From positions 117,304,001 to 117,368,000 of the forward strand of contig JBITNC010000001.1 of assembly GCA_050084985.1 (NCBI GenBank): 64,000 bases of DNA, given 5' to 3'. Position 1 is the first letter of the stretch, and every line of letters starts with the position of its first letter. Under the pieces are notes generated by a model. That model saw only the letters and a list, made by a program, of their open reading frames with translations. It did not search any database and was not told the DNA's origin. Shown here in pieces: positions 11,971-23,710 of the stretch. Source of the stretch: Nageia nagi (lineage: Eukaryota; Pinophyta). A program made the translations under genes and the position numbers.

Positions 11971-12698
11971 GATATTTATATTTTAATGATCGAGATCCTG
12001 ATAAATTTCGATCCAAAAATATCAAGCTCCCGATTTGGTTCGATATTCCAATCCTATATCGGGATCTCGAAGCTGTTTAGAAAATTGAGATCCCAATGTA
12101 TTTTATAGCAAGATCTTCATATTTGATTCCAAAATTTTCACCCGCACTCCCTCTTCAAGTAGACCCAACTTCTTACTTCCACCCAATTGTTTTGCATGAT
12201 GGAAACACAATTTCATGGCCTACAATGATTGAAGGATATAGACAAAATAAGTTTTCTAAAAATTACCCTAAAACATGCATGCAAAATGTGGAAGAATACA
12301 AGGCACACATATGTAATAAAAAATGTGAAGGAATACATGCTTGCACCAGTGCCTCTTCTTGCATTACCTCTCCTCTCCTCCTCTCTACCCCTTGCTCAAA
12401 ACTAAAAACAAAATGCGTCTCCTCTCATCTACCCCCTCGTCACACTAAACTCAAAAAACTCAAAATGTCTAAAAGCTTTTTAAGTATTTTTCATTTCATG
12501 TATTGTATTTTATTTTTATTTTTATTTTTGTTGGTTGAAATGGAGTGATGATTTAAAACCATATCCCTATGTTTTTGGGGAAATAGGTTAAAGTCACCCC
12601 ATAAAAACTGCCACTAAAACTAAATAGTCATATAATTTAAAACTACCTCAGAAAAAAAAAATCATAAATTACCCAATGCCTATTCTTTTTCTAATACT
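11971..12698. other. Unclassified filler between gypsy relic parts
   Basis: Stands where reverse transcriptase, RNase H and the integrase core of the gypsy element would lie. A 150-codon frame at 12096-12548 has no recognisable motif and looks fortuitous. Confidence 0.4.
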
Positions 12699-13116
12699 AG
12701 GTTCCAAGTGGGACATAAAGTTTGATTGTATCTCAACAATGGGAGGTTGCAAGGACATTCTAAGAAGTTAAAATCTATAAGGTATGGATTATTTAATATT
12801 GTTAAGCAAGTGAGTGAGAATGCGATTAGATTTAACCTACTTGCCTATATGAATATTTATTCAATTTTAAATACAGAGAACTTGAAGTTGTTTGAGCCAT
12901 CTATGATCACTAAAGAGGAGGAAGAAATAGGACAAATTTTTCCATCAATTGATGACTTGTCTCCAAATACTATGGGAAGATTTAATATTGCAAAACAAGG
13001 TTCATACTACAAGAAGTGGACAATAAGAAATCTAGTTTGTTGGGTTAAAAGGATAGATGCCTAATAAAACCAAATGGTGTGAAAAGTTCAAGGTGGGAGA
13101 ATTATTTCCTCATGCT
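12699..13116 (+). pseudogene. Ty3/gypsy integrase C-terminal relic
   Basis: Reads 'RFQVGHKV', a stop in place of Trp at 12723-12725, then 'LYLNNGRLQGHSKKL'. It continues as 'IRYGLFNIVKQVSENAIRF' and 'NTENLKLFEPSM' to 13064. A frameshift near 13060 restores 'PNKTKWCEKFKVGELFPH'. This order matches the end of plant Ty3/gypsy polyproteins, where the integrase C-terminus contacts the nascent strand and target. A purine-rich 'ttaggagg' follows at 13156-13163, and a TG at 13164 could begin the 3' LTR, though no partner LTR was found. It is probably the other end of the relic at 10357-11850. Confidence 0.78.
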
Positions 13117-13639
13117 TTTCAAAAGTGATCCTTTGGAGATCGAAAGCCTCCTCATTTAGGAGGTGTGATTCAAAAAGATCTATTTCGGATATTAAATAAC
13201 CTAGAGTTAAGATCAATTAAGAATTTTTATACTCACTCTTTGATATATTTTATTAGAATCTAGTGACATGGATCTATGGGAAAAACAACATTGACATTGT
13301 ACTTGTAAACCTTCTACATCATTGATATTGTTGAATTGAGATTTCTAAAGTGCGAAGTTGTAGCCATTCTGATCATTTTAGGTTGTTTGGGAAGTTGTAT
13401 ATTCAATCTATAAGTTAAAAAAGTCATCAACTGAAAATAAAACTAGCAAAACTAGATGTCATCATGTCTAGAAATTAAAAATAAACAAGAATTTTAAATT
13501 TATAATCAAATTCAAAAAATTCGATATACATCCTCTACTTTTCATGATTTCTTCGAAATTTCTTTTGGGAGCACATCTCAATCTGAAGCAAAAAAGTATA
13601 CTTCATTCACAGCTGAAGTTTGTAAACTTCCGTACTCCG
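13117..13639. other. Unclassified sequence after the gypsy relic
   Basis: May include remains of a gypsy 3' LTR starting near 13164. No gene seen. Confidence 0.4.
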
Positions 13640-13645
13640 TATACT

Positions 13646-13647
<2 letters not shown>

Positions 13648-13677
<30 letters not shown>

Positions 13678-13678
13678 A
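13648..13678 (+). repeat. GACGAT microsatellite
   Basis: Five consecutive GACGAT units. The corresponding place in block copy 2 (about 55090) has only 'gatgatgaagatgat', so the expansion belongs to copy 1. Confidence 0.9.
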
Positions 13679-14371
13679 AACTTTTAGTTACATAGATAAC
13701 TAGGTGAGGAAGAAAATATAAAAAATTTAAATTGAGAACGTTCGTGACAATTCACCACATACCCAACTTCAAAGGAACTCTCAACTTTCGCAGGAGAGAT
13801 AGTACGTCTTTGTTTTAAATCAAACAAAGTTTATGTTGTACGAAAATTTCAAAAATGTGCTGTTAGATTCAAGTTGCTCTTCGTCATACAATTCACTATT
13901 TCCGATTGTGTGCAGAAGGCATCTGATCTATACCGTAAATTAAAAGTGGCCGGGTGGACAGCCTTTTCTTATTGTAATACTTTGTAAGACCTATCATCTT
14001 GCAATGTAAAAACTCTTTGAACTCTTTATTTTGCAGAGCATATTGTTAAAAACTTGTTCGGACTTCGATGAAATTAGACATGATTTGCGATTTTAAAGAT
14101 TGAAGAATATGGCTTAGCAAAGAAACCGGCTAGATGAAGCTTGGATTCGCAGTCTGCCTTTTGAATCTGTATTGGTTTTGAAATTTTTTGAACACTCCCC
14201 CATCAAATAAACTGCATTATAATTACCAAAACATTTTGTCTTGGAGGAAATATAATTTAATTGTCCAAGAGAGTAAGTGGAGATCAGGTAAGCTGAAGTG
14301 ATAAATGGTCAGATTTGTATCTTACGCTTGCAGGATTTTGTGTTATGAATTGAGAAGTATAATCACAAGTA

Positions 14372-14811
14372 TGTTGGGTGTGTGGAGAATGATCAAAGTT
14401 TAGTTGAGTGAACTTGTTGTTAAGTCGTTTAATGCATGGGTTTAGTTGGCATGAATACTTAATTTCTATACGGATGTATATTCTAGTTAATGTACGATTG
14501 AGGATGAAAATTCTTATATATAGAATTTATGTGTATGGAAAAAATATAGTTTGACATGAGTGCATTGTATTGAGAGGGTTTGAGATGAGAGAAAGTGTAT
14601 GGGAGGAATTCATTGTATTTTCATTGAGGAAGGATTGTAGCTTTGCTAGAGGATTAGATCCCACCCATTGGAAGAAGAATACAAAGAATGAAATTCTTAC
14701 ATGCTTGTGTTATTGTATTTGTGTGTGTGAATTATGTTTTATTTTTCTCATGTAGCTAGAAATCTAAATATTTGCTCCAGAGAATATTTTATTTAATTGG
14801 TAAAACTAACA
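14372..14811 (+). repeat. 5' LTR of E1
   Basis: Starts TGTTGGGTGT and ends ACTAACA. Aligns with 55993-56467 and 57784-58261. It lacks the 'agcccatatattgggtga' stretch present in both E3 LTRs. Confidence 0.85.
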
Positions 14812-14835
14812 ATTGGTATCAAATAAATTTTTTTT

Positions 14836-15240
14836 AGTGAAACAACTTTATAATTTGCATATGCTAGAAGGTGGATTTGTAGCTAATCATTTAAATGAAT
14901 TCAATACGGTTGTTAGTAAGTTAGCCTCTTGTAAAGTTATATAGAGGAAGAGATGAAAGCCATTTTAATCTTGTGTTCATCACCTAATAGCTACTAGTAT
15001 TGTTTCTGATATTCTTTCTTTAAGTGCAGTTCTTCATCATGAGTTACAAAGGAAGAGCACAGGGCAAGAGGAATGAGTTTGTGGAACAATGGAGAGAAAC
15101 AAGATAATCTAGGTCTAAGGGAAAGATGGAGTGTTGGCATTGTGGTAAGAAGGGGCATCTGAAGAAAGATTGCTAGTCTCAAAATGAAGATGAAGGAGAA
15201 GGGTCAAAGGCATACATGGCTAGTGTTTTGTTCCAAGATG
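14836..15240 (+). pseudogene. E1 gag fragment with CCHC zinc knuckle
   Basis: Remnant of copia gag in which about 250 bp present in E3 (56483-56735) is missing. The visible part reads like 'SHLNEFNTVVS' in degenerate form. It is followed by a complete CX2CX4HX4C nucleic-acid-binding knuckle at 15132-15173 ('CWHCGKKGHLKKDC'). A stop follows directly, and several others precede it. Confidence 0.7.
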
Positions 15241-15789
15241 TCTTATACTTTCTGAAGAATGTGAAGGGGAGATTGAGCAAACAGTGGGAGTTGTGAGTGA
15301 AAGGCATGTCCTAGAAGATGGACATGATTCAAGATTTATTGTATGATTTCAAGATGGAACACATAATATAGTTTTAGCTTTGAATCATTACAATCCCAAG
15401 CCTTAAGTTGAAAGATATTCCACTCTTCGGGAGTATGCTTTCAAAGATAGTAGAAAAGTCATATTATGTGTGTGCATGATATGGGTCATCCATAGTATGT
15501 AGATCTTGCCATGGTGGTGATGTTTGATTCACCATGTTACATAGTAATTTTGAAGATGTTATTATTATCACTTATTTGTGGTAGGAGATTGTGTGTTGCT
15601 TGTTAATCACATGATAAAAGTATGTGGATAACACTAGTCTGGTGTGATGGTTGAGAGCATGGATAAAATAGTATGGAGGGGTTGACAACCCTTGGTTGGT
15701 TGAAGAGTTGTCTTGAACAGATTGCAATAGCATTGGAGTTGTGGAGGAGATGCTTTCTTCAAGTGGTTGGAGTGTCATCTTTAGTGATT

Positions 15790-16475
15790 TACTTAAATAT
15801 AATTTATACTTATTTAAAATTATAATTGTTTATTATTTAAATGTAATCAAGTACTTTTAAAAACATCAAAGCTTCTCTTGTTGAAAAATTCTATTTTTAA
15901 CTATTTTGTATTTTTGATGTAAATTCTATTATCTTCAAAAGTTCAACATAAATTATTCTTATGTATATATTATATCTTTTAAAAGTTTGTTAAATTAAAT
16001 TTTTTTTTATCATATATTAAGAGAAAATAGATATTCTATAATCAATATCAATATTTTTTTTAATATTTGAAAGAAAGAAAACCTCGTAATTCAATTTTTT
16101 AATATTATCCTTAGAGTAAAAATGAAATGGAACAAAAACAAAGTGCAATTATGGAAAAAGCTATAGCAAACTGATGACTAATAAGACCATTTCAAAACCA
16201 AAGAATATTACGAATATATTCTGATTTAGTTGTGCACCATCATTCCAAACGAGTCAATTATACAGCTTTGATTTAATATACACATCACTTTCCATCGTTT
16301 GTTTTTGATTTTGAACATTATGGTTTTAATCCATTCCCATATCATGCAATGGAATACCCCCTTTTTTCTTTTTTTTTTTTGCATGTAGAGGCATTTTTAT
16401 TGGCTTAAAAGACGACTCTTGTTACATATAAATCACGTCATACGGCACGGGAGTTGAATGTTTATGTTTATATTA
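15790..16475. repeat. Direct repeat D, first copy in block 1
   Basis: Shares its left part (roughly 15790-16110) with 18630-18981, and all of it with 58411-58985. The right part (16080-16475) matches 31891-32290. The pair D...D flanks about 1.8 kb, like very degenerate long terminal repeats, but no TG/CA ends or target duplication could be placed. Confidence 0.6.
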
Positions 16476-18158
16476 ATTTATTTATGTTCATGAAAAGAAT
16501 AGGAGAGGCTTAAGGCAAAGGATAAAAGAAATGAATTATAGAAATTTATTATTTGAAAATTTGCTAATAGTTTTTGTTTTGTTTTGTTTTAGAATTTGTT
16601 TTTTTTCAATTATATTTAATTTGATACAATTTAAGGTAATTTGATTGAGAGTATGTATTATATTTTTAAAAGAAATGATATTTAAAAAAAAAAAATTGAA
16701 TTATTTTTAATAGGTATATGAATATCATCCTTTGTAAAATTAGTTTTTTATTCTCTTAAGTTTTATGGTGTTTTTATCTTTAGTAATTTGTAGAATAGTA
16801 ATTGGAATTTGATGGGTAGCAGTTTCTTGACAATTATCAAACCACATCAAATAAATATTGAAATGAAGATTACTTTGAATGAAGGATCATATTATATAAT
16901 AAACCAATTCATTGTTATAGTTAAAATTCATGTTGTATGTCAAAGATGATTTGGTGATAATGAAATGTGGACCTTTAAACATGCTTTTATGTCATCATTG
17001 AAAAATGTATTTAATGATATGAGGCAAGGATTAGATATTAAGGGATTAGAATTACATTCAAACCCATAAGATGATGTTAGTCTCATACAAATTTCTTAAT
17101 GATCTAGAGTTTAAAAAAATTAATAGATGGATTAATATGAAAAGTCAAGTGATAAATACGATCAAGTAACATTAAGAAAAGAAGAGGAGGATGAAATGGT
17201 ACTTTCAGTATTTAAGGATTCTATACATATTAAAATAATAATAAATGAGTTTGAAAACATTTAAGATATTTATGTAAACGTAATATTAATGAATCTTATT
17301 ATTCTAAATATACAATAGTGATTTTTAAAATTACATTATTGAATTTTAGATTTGTAATTTAGGATTCCTTATTACTATAAATTATCAAAGGTCAAATAAA
17401 TATGATAACAAAAGGTATATGTGAAATGCTATAAGCTTATTTTATGTTTGACTCTCTCAATATATGATCAAAACAACTTAATCTAAAATTTTGGTCTTAG
17501 GAAATAATGAAAATGTTAAACAAATGCTAATAACATATACAAATAATTATAAATAGATAATGAACTAATTTTATATGATAAAATGATTTGAAATAAGATA
17601 AATAGGGTGTGGAGAACTCAAATGTGTGTAGTATAAATATATGTCAACAAAATTTTAATAATTTGATTAAAAATAATAATAGTTGGTTAAATGAAAAATA
17701 TAAAAAAGAAAAAGAAAAATCTAGCTTAGATATCTTACATATATGTCAAAAAATACTAAGAGATGTCAATCTTGAGGCATCTAGCTTGAATATCATGATA
17801 CCTCTTAACGTTTTTAGATATATATCTAAGATATCGAAGCTAGTTATTTTACTAAGGAAAGATAATGCATTATAATTTCTATCGTCTATTTATCATGTTA
17901 TGTTTCATATTTATTTGAAATTTATTAAGTTTTTTAAACTAATTTGAGTGGATTCAACATGATAAGTTTTCAAGGAGTTTGACTAAGAATGTTGTAATAA
18001 ATTTCTTCCATTAGGTAAACATTATAAATAATAATTAGGATTGATCATCTTATATTTTACAACAAGTATTAGTGAACCTTCATATGTTCCTTTCTAACTT
18101 AAAGGGATCTAAGAATTTATAGGTCACACTCAAGTGAAATAGCTAGAGGCTTACATCT
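16476..18158. other. AT-rich interior of block 1
   Basis: Non-coding in appearance, with short A and T runs. Colinear with 58986-60670, and its first part with 48164-48730. It contains the inverted repeat at 17721-17843. Confidence 0.6.
17721..17843. repeat. Inverted repeat, 17-bp arms
   Basis: CTAGCTTAGATATCTTA (17721-17737) and TAAGATATCGAAGCTAG (17827-17843) are complementary at 16 of 17 positions, with an 89-bp loop. The equivalent in block copy 2 (about 60226-60347) also pairs, with the G mismatch absent there. Confidence 0.65.
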
Positions 18159-18282
18159 ATTCATTATTTTACTTTTTTTACATCCAATTCTAGTTCAACT
18201 CATTTCTATTTTAATAGGATATTCATTATTTTACTTTTTTTACATCCAATTCTAGTTCAACTCATTTCTATTTTAATAGGAT
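18159..18282 (+). repeat. Perfect 62-bp tandem duplication
   Basis: 18159-18220 and 18221-18282 are identical. Block copy 2 has a single unit at the same place (about 60665-60725), so the duplication is recent and specific to copy 1. Confidence 0.92.
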
Positions 18283-18981
18283 AAAAGTAGAAACTTAAGT
18301 ATATATTTTATTTTAGATTTTATAAATATATACAAATTTAAATTTAGATTTTACATATTTATTTACTCAACATATATTTATTCATTATTTGATCTATTAA
18401 ATATGACTTTGAATTAGATTTTGAATATCCTAGACCTAGTTTTAATGTTTTCTTTATATGGGTGATTAACATGATTTTGCATAGTTCAATTGAGTAAATT
18501 GAAATGTACCCTATGTACATTGAAAGGTACTTCATTTGGGATCTTTTGAAACATACCATTAGTATGTTGCAACATATCTTAGATTGTTTATCTTGATTTA
18601 CATTCCATTTTGTTACATTCATCTAAGTTAGAATTACATTTAGATTTATTTAAAATTATATTTTTTATTATTTAAATATAATCAAGTCCTTGTGAAAACA
18701 TCAAAGCTTCTCTAATTGAAGAATCATATCTTTAACTATTTTACATTTTTTTTTTAATGAGAGAACCTTATATTAAAAATTTTGTATTTTTGATATGATT
18801 TTATGCATTCAACATAAATTATTCTTGCATACATATTATATCTTTATAAACTTTATTAAATTAAAAACATTTAACATATATTAAAATAAAATAGATATCC
18901 TATCATCAATATCAATTGTTTCTTCAAAAGAAACTCTCATATTTCAATTTTCCTAACATTATCCATAGAGTAAAATTAAAA

Positions 18982-20251
18982 ACCCACCATGTCCATCATA
19001 CCCTTGTTAGACATGGTCATACATCGACCTTCCTGGCCTTCGCTGCCCATTGGAACTCACCCCATCATATTCTCTATCATTCTAAACTAGTGGCGACTCG
19101 ACATCAGGTAAGCTGGGAAGAGGCATGCCCATGTGATCCATGTATCCAGCATACCATGTTCGAGTATGTGCATAAAATTTCTAAGGGTTTTTTTGAGACC
19201 ATTACATTCAAATGCCATCTCTGATAGAATGATTGACTCACACATAAGGCATCCTGGATAGTCAAGATAGCCATACTTCTCCAATGCTAAGGACTTAGCC
19301 TCAATCAAAGACCATCTAAACTATCTCATAAAGCCCATTTTTCAAACTAGCAATAGCACTGATTAAGACGATGGTTCATGGTCACACTCTTTCCTTTTTC
19401 CACTAACCTCAACCTCAACCATCCATATACTTTACACTATGGTCTATTTTTCCATCCATAGTTGGCACCAATAATATCTAACAAGGCTTCATGAAGATAT
19501 TACCTAAGTCAATAATCTAGGCACTTCCCAACTCAGACCAAGCTTGCCCTATACTAGCACCCTTACCTTCCATGCATATGACTAACTTGTTTTATTTCTA
19601 TGTATTGCACTAACCAAAGCTTAAGTGAATCCACACGGGGTTAGCCTCCATGTTGTGCATGACCAAAGGCGTAAACTAACCCATATAATTTTCTTATCTT
19701 TTCAACCAATGAATTATGTCCACCTAGTGTAGGCAATCACCCATGGTTCCACTTTCGAGTTGGGTCCAATCCATGACTCTAGTGAGTAACCATTATTCTG
19801 GCTAAGGCATGTTCCCATGGTGATCGCTCAACCTTGCAATATCTTGAGTGCACAAGCCCACTAAAGGATCCAACATATGCATTTTTACAAAATATGGAGA
19901 CCCATTTGCCTAAGATTATCATGCCTCAAATGTGACCTGCTTAAGCAATGCCCTATCCAAAAATTTAGCATCCATTCTAGTTGCATGATTAGGAGTACCA
20001 TCATTACAACTACTTGGCATTTCGCTTTCACTAAGGCAACAACTCTTGCCATAAGATACTTGTTTACACTTTCAACTTCCAAGAACATGTTCACCACTAC
20101 CTTATCGATGAATCCATGGCAACATGCATAGGGTAACATTCACTAGCACTACTATAATGTATTGACCTAGGAAGGAGGGGTCGATAAGACCCACCAACCA
20201 GATACACACAAAGGAAGGCCTTAGAGATACATTATCACATCAAGAATCTTT
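18982..20251. repeat. Unclassified repeat R, copy R1 (part before element B)
   Basis: Aligns with R2 (29386 on) and R3 (61427 on). It is GC-richer than the block that precedes it. On the minus strand the peptide 'LEKYGYLDYPGC' (near 19275) corresponds to 'LEKFGYLDYMGY' in R2 and 'LKKFGYLDYPRC' in R3. R may thus derive from a coding sequence that I do not recognise. It is interrupted at 20251 by element B and resumes at 28523. Confidence 0.7.
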
Positions 20252-20312
20252 TGTTGGAATGTATAATGCATTATTGTAAAGGTTTTGTAATAATATTCTT
20301 TGAAAGTTCACT

Positions 20313-20347
20313 AATACTTAAGGGTATCATTTGATACCTTAAGTATT
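20313..20347. repeat. U3 palindrome in the 5' LTR of B
   Basis: AATACTTAAGGGTATCA and TGATACCTTAAGTATT flank two T's and lie about 125 bp upstream of the TATA box. One arm has an extra G. The palindrome is retained in the other LTR of B (28088-28122) and in element A. Confidence 0.8.
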
Positions 20348-20472
20348 TAAGTGAATATGATAATGTAACTTGTCCTACACTCCATGTCATGAGCATGCCC
20401 CTTGGGTAAAAGGATGTGCATGTCATGCTTTTGTACATTGGATAAAAGGGTGATCCAAAGAGGGATTTTGGC

Positions 20473-20482
20473 CTATAAATAG
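20473..20482 (+). promoter_or_regulatory. TATA box in the 5' LTR of B
   Basis: CTATAAATAG, at the same place as in the LTRs of A and C. Confidence 0.7.
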
Positions 20483-20748
20483 AAGGCTCCCTCTTTGTGA
20501 TCATACACCAATTGTGGAGTAAAGTTATGCTATAGGATAGAAGTGTAGGAGATGAGATTAGGAGGATTGTAAGAGAGTTGTATTTGTGATTGAAGTAAAG
20601 ATCTAGTTAGTGGATGTACTCCTAGTTGGAGGAACGACTTACATCTTGTGTTGTGAGATTGGTTTGTGAGTTTGTTAGATGTAATTATGAGCTTTCAAGA
20701 GATCTTAGTTGTTTAGGAATTATCTTGTTAGTGTTAGTTACTTCAAAT

Positions 20749-20760
20749 TGGTATCAGAGC
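20749..20760 (+). other. tRNA-iMet primer-binding site of element B
   Basis: TGGTATCAGAGC three bases after the LTR end. Confidence 0.92.
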
Positions 20761-21029
20761 AAGGTTGTGAAAGCTCTTCTTCAACATTTTGGGAGATATT
20801 CATCCTTATTCATCATATTTTAAGGTTTATTCTTCATTGTGAGGTAAAATCAAGAGAAGGTATAACCTCCTTCATTTGGTCTTTTGGCTTATTTCACTAA
20901 TGATACTAACATATATGTTATGTGTTAGTTCATTTTTTTGTAATATTTAAAAAAAAATAGCAATATAATGTAATTGTTATTTATACTAACAATTTCTATG
21001 TTAGTTGCAATTTTTTGATTACAAAATTG

Positions 21030-21064
<35 letters not shown>

Positions 21065-23059
21065 GCTATTATTCAAAAAAAAAAATTGTGCCTACCTTAG
21101 TTTTTCTATCAAAATAATTGTATTCAACAAATCCCTTAATCTTTTTTATAATTATCTTTGATACTAACAAAAAAGGGGGAATTTTTTGTTTTATATATAT
21201 AAAGGGGGAAGACTTTTTTAGACAAGTCTATTTTTAAATATATCAAAATCATTTTTTACATTGTGATTGAAAACAACATAATTTTTTTTGTGGCGATCGT
21301 TGATCTCTCCACTGCTAGCGCCTATCTCCACTAGCCCGTAGCTCAGCCCTTACTATGGCAGTATCACAAATATGTAATATTAAACAAATTGCATTTAATA
21401 CAAACATCTCCACAAATAGTACTAAATACAAAGTATAAAGGTTTTTCATCACTTTAAATGCTCAATATTATGTGTGTTGCACTAAATCAAATGTTTACAA
21501 TCCATTTAAGTCTAAGAAAGTTGTGGCCCTCTTTTTTTTTTTGGTGTGCATTCAAGGCTGAGTGGTGTCTCCCACTTCAACCTTCCCCTTGCTCCATTAC
21601 CTCTCCTCTACCTTTGTCTAGCCCTCATCGATGCCTCTTGACACTCACGCTTGCTATGCACCTGCAACCCCTCCATCATCCGTGGCCTACCCTCTCAACG
21701 TGCAACCTTTTTATCTCAACCAAGGCCTGCCAACCATCAACCTCTCCACTATGGCAGTCTCCCTATCGTAACCCTAAACCTCACTCTTCTCCACCCTCGA
21801 CTATGTGACCTCTTTAGTCTTCTTTTCAACCTTGCACAACCTCTTGATCCATCCCCTTTTCTATGCTCGTGATTGAGTTTGCATCTCCTCCTTCTCTTAC
21901 AGAGCCACCTACTCCCTTTCTTTTATTTGTTGTTACTCAAACATTGATACTTTATTAATGCATTTTTTTTCCTACCCTTTTATCATCATTTAATGAAATC
22001 CCTTTGAGTAGCATGGAGTATATATATATTTTTTCATTTAATACTCTGCAAGAATTTAAAGCCTTTTACTTGTTCTATAAGTTTAAACTCATAAATATTG
22101 ACCATTCTTGGAGTATTCTTGACTCTATTTGGAGTGCCTAGAATAAAAATGCATTAAATACCTTTTTTTTTTACTCTCAAGTATGTAAAAAGGAGGGGAG
22201 CATTATGGCCTCTTAAATTCTTGCTTGTTTAAATGAAGACAATCATTATAAAGTAGAGAACTTTTTTAAGGCAATTTTTTTAATGCCTAGAATTAAAACA
22301 TTTAAGCATTTTTTTCTACTTATATTTTGTACTTTTAACTAGGCATTAATATTTTCTACAAATAAAGACCCTAGTGCAAAACACTTAGCATTTCATTTTC
22401 CTTAGTTAAAATTAATTTTTTTCTAAAGATGCAATTTTTTTTGCTAATGCTATTTTTCTCTTAAGGGATCATGATTTTAAGTAAACAAGGGAAAATTATT
22501 TATGATTTTTACTTAAAATTTTTAGATCGATCTTATTTACAAAAGTTGCATGCCTTTTATTAAGGATATTTTGTATGCATGTGCAAACTTGAAAATGATG
22601 TATGCTTATGATTAGTACTAATTTTTTACTTTAAGAGTTGCATGCTTATGCTTAGCTCTTAATTTTAAGCTAATAATGCATTTTTTTAAAGAACTTATTT
22701 GTTAAGTTAATAAATGCATGCTTAGTACTTAAATTTTATACATGCCTAATACTTGCTTAGAGCTTATTTTTTTTTTTTAAGTTAATGCATGCTTAACGAT
22801 TTTATTTATTTTTAAGATACATACTTATGATTTAAAAATTGCATGCATGAGTATTTATCTTTTTGCAAAGTCAACTTGTGCAAATTTATGAACCTATGTA
22901 AAAATGTCCTTTAGGGGTTAGTAAACAAAACCCATTGGACACTTAGGTTTCAAAAATTTTGAATGCATGATGTTTTTACTTATGCTCTTTTACTTTATGT
23001 TTTGTACTTTGATCTATTTGCTTATGCAATAAAAAATGCAAACATTTATTTGAGCAACC
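20761..23059 (+). other. Variable 5' leader of element B with GC-rich insert
   Basis: AT-rich leader with a (CT)n(TA)n microsatellite at 21030-21064. An abruptly GC-rich segment lies at about 21285-21950, with frames such as 21458-21808 rich in Pro, Ser and Leu. The frame shows no motif I know. Elements A and C have different segments in this place. The rest (about 21960-23059) is AT-rich and similar to the leader of C. Confidence 0.6.
21030..21064 (+). repeat. Compound CT/TA microsatellite
   Basis: An uninterrupted CT run followed by a TA run. Confidence 0.95.
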
Positions 23060-23510
23060 CCCTAAAATGAACACATTCGTATGTACATTCCACAACATGA
23101 CTTGTTTGGAGAGCCATGAGGTGAGGATAGGTGGATTGGAGCCTTTAAGTTTGATGATCTAAGTGGTGAAAAGTTCATACTTCTCAATCGCCCCTAAGTC
23201 CTCTATTGGTTTAGATTTAACTCCAATAGGTGGACATGTATGTGTGTAGTGATACCACATATCCGCACGTCCATTCAAGGATTATCTTGATAACTTAGGA
23301 GGACCACTTGAAACCTAATCAAGATTAATAATTTGGTTGATCTAATAAACATCATAACCTTGAAAAATAGTAGGTACTTCTCCTTATAAGAAAGTATAAA
23401 ATTGACCAAGGTGAACTGGTTGAGGATTGGTAGTACTTGGGCTACTCTTGTGTGGGCATCTAAGTGAAGGCCTAATTTTAGATAAGAAAACAAGTCTCAA
23501 CAATGTCACT
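23060..23510 (+). other. Conserved leader core of element B
   Basis: The counterpart of 6230-6730 in A and 39105-39540 in C. It ends about 200 bp before the gag start. Confidence 0.7.
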
Positions 23511-23710
23511 CTACATATACAGTTCTTGAGATGAGAAATGTTTTTGGGTACATGGGTTATTATTTGAATTATAAAACATTTGCACTTATAAATCAAATCA
23601 AGTATGTCTTTAGTGTTAAATGTAACATGTATTATTTACTTGGTTAAAACTTAACATTTAATGTTATTTATTGAACCACATGCTTATTATTTCACATTCT
23701 TATGTAGCGA

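Larger units (their letters stand above)
14367..15780 (+). mobile_element. Small copia-like retroelement E1 (3' truncated)
   Basis: A 5' LTR (14372-14811), a primer-binding-site remnant ('attggtatc') and a gag remnant with a CCHC knuckle. The internal sequence is lost after about 15780, so the 3' LTR is absent. The flank AAGTA at 14367-14371 matches both target duplications of E3 (55988-55992 and 58262-58266). The two are therefore one ancestral insertion copied with the surrounding block. No reverse transcriptase or integrase is present, so it was non-autonomous or internally deleted. Confidence 0.8.
13640..18981. repeat. Large repeated block, copy 1
   Basis: Aligns end to end, in the same orientation and with indels, with 55086-61426. 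Marker stretches shared by both include 'gtggccgggtggacagcc' (near 13950 and 55570), the element E insertion at an identical site, and the 'aaatcacgtcatacggcacg' region (near 16430 and 58945). Both copies run straight into repeat R. Partial copies also exist at 31891-32290 and 48164-48730, so this may be a transposable-element family and not one segmental duplication. Confidence 0.8.
20252..20745 (+). repeat. 5' LTR of element B
   Basis: TGTTGGAATG...ACTTCA, 494 bp. U3 palindrome at 20313-20347 and TATA box at 20473-20482. Same subfamily as the LTRs of A. Confidence 0.93.

Noticed and set aside
12096-12548. A 150-codon open frame between gypsy relics
   Set aside because: No motif, low complexity at the end and no sign of a promoter or introns; I do not support it as a gene.
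15790-18981. D repeats as the LTRs of a separate retrotransposon
   Set aside because: They flank about 1.8 kb of AT-rich sequence, but I find no TG/CA ends, primer-binding site, polypurine tract or target duplication. I therefore list them only as direct repeats.
20271-20504. A 77-codon minus-strand frame, also seen in other LTRs of A and B
   Set aside because: It recurs because the LTR recurs; it overlaps the TATA box and U3 palindrome and shows no protein features.
21458-21872. Pro/Ser/Leu-rich frames of 116 and 73 codons in the B leader
   Set aside because: Two overlapping frames are open because the segment is pyrimidine-rich; there is no recognisable domain.
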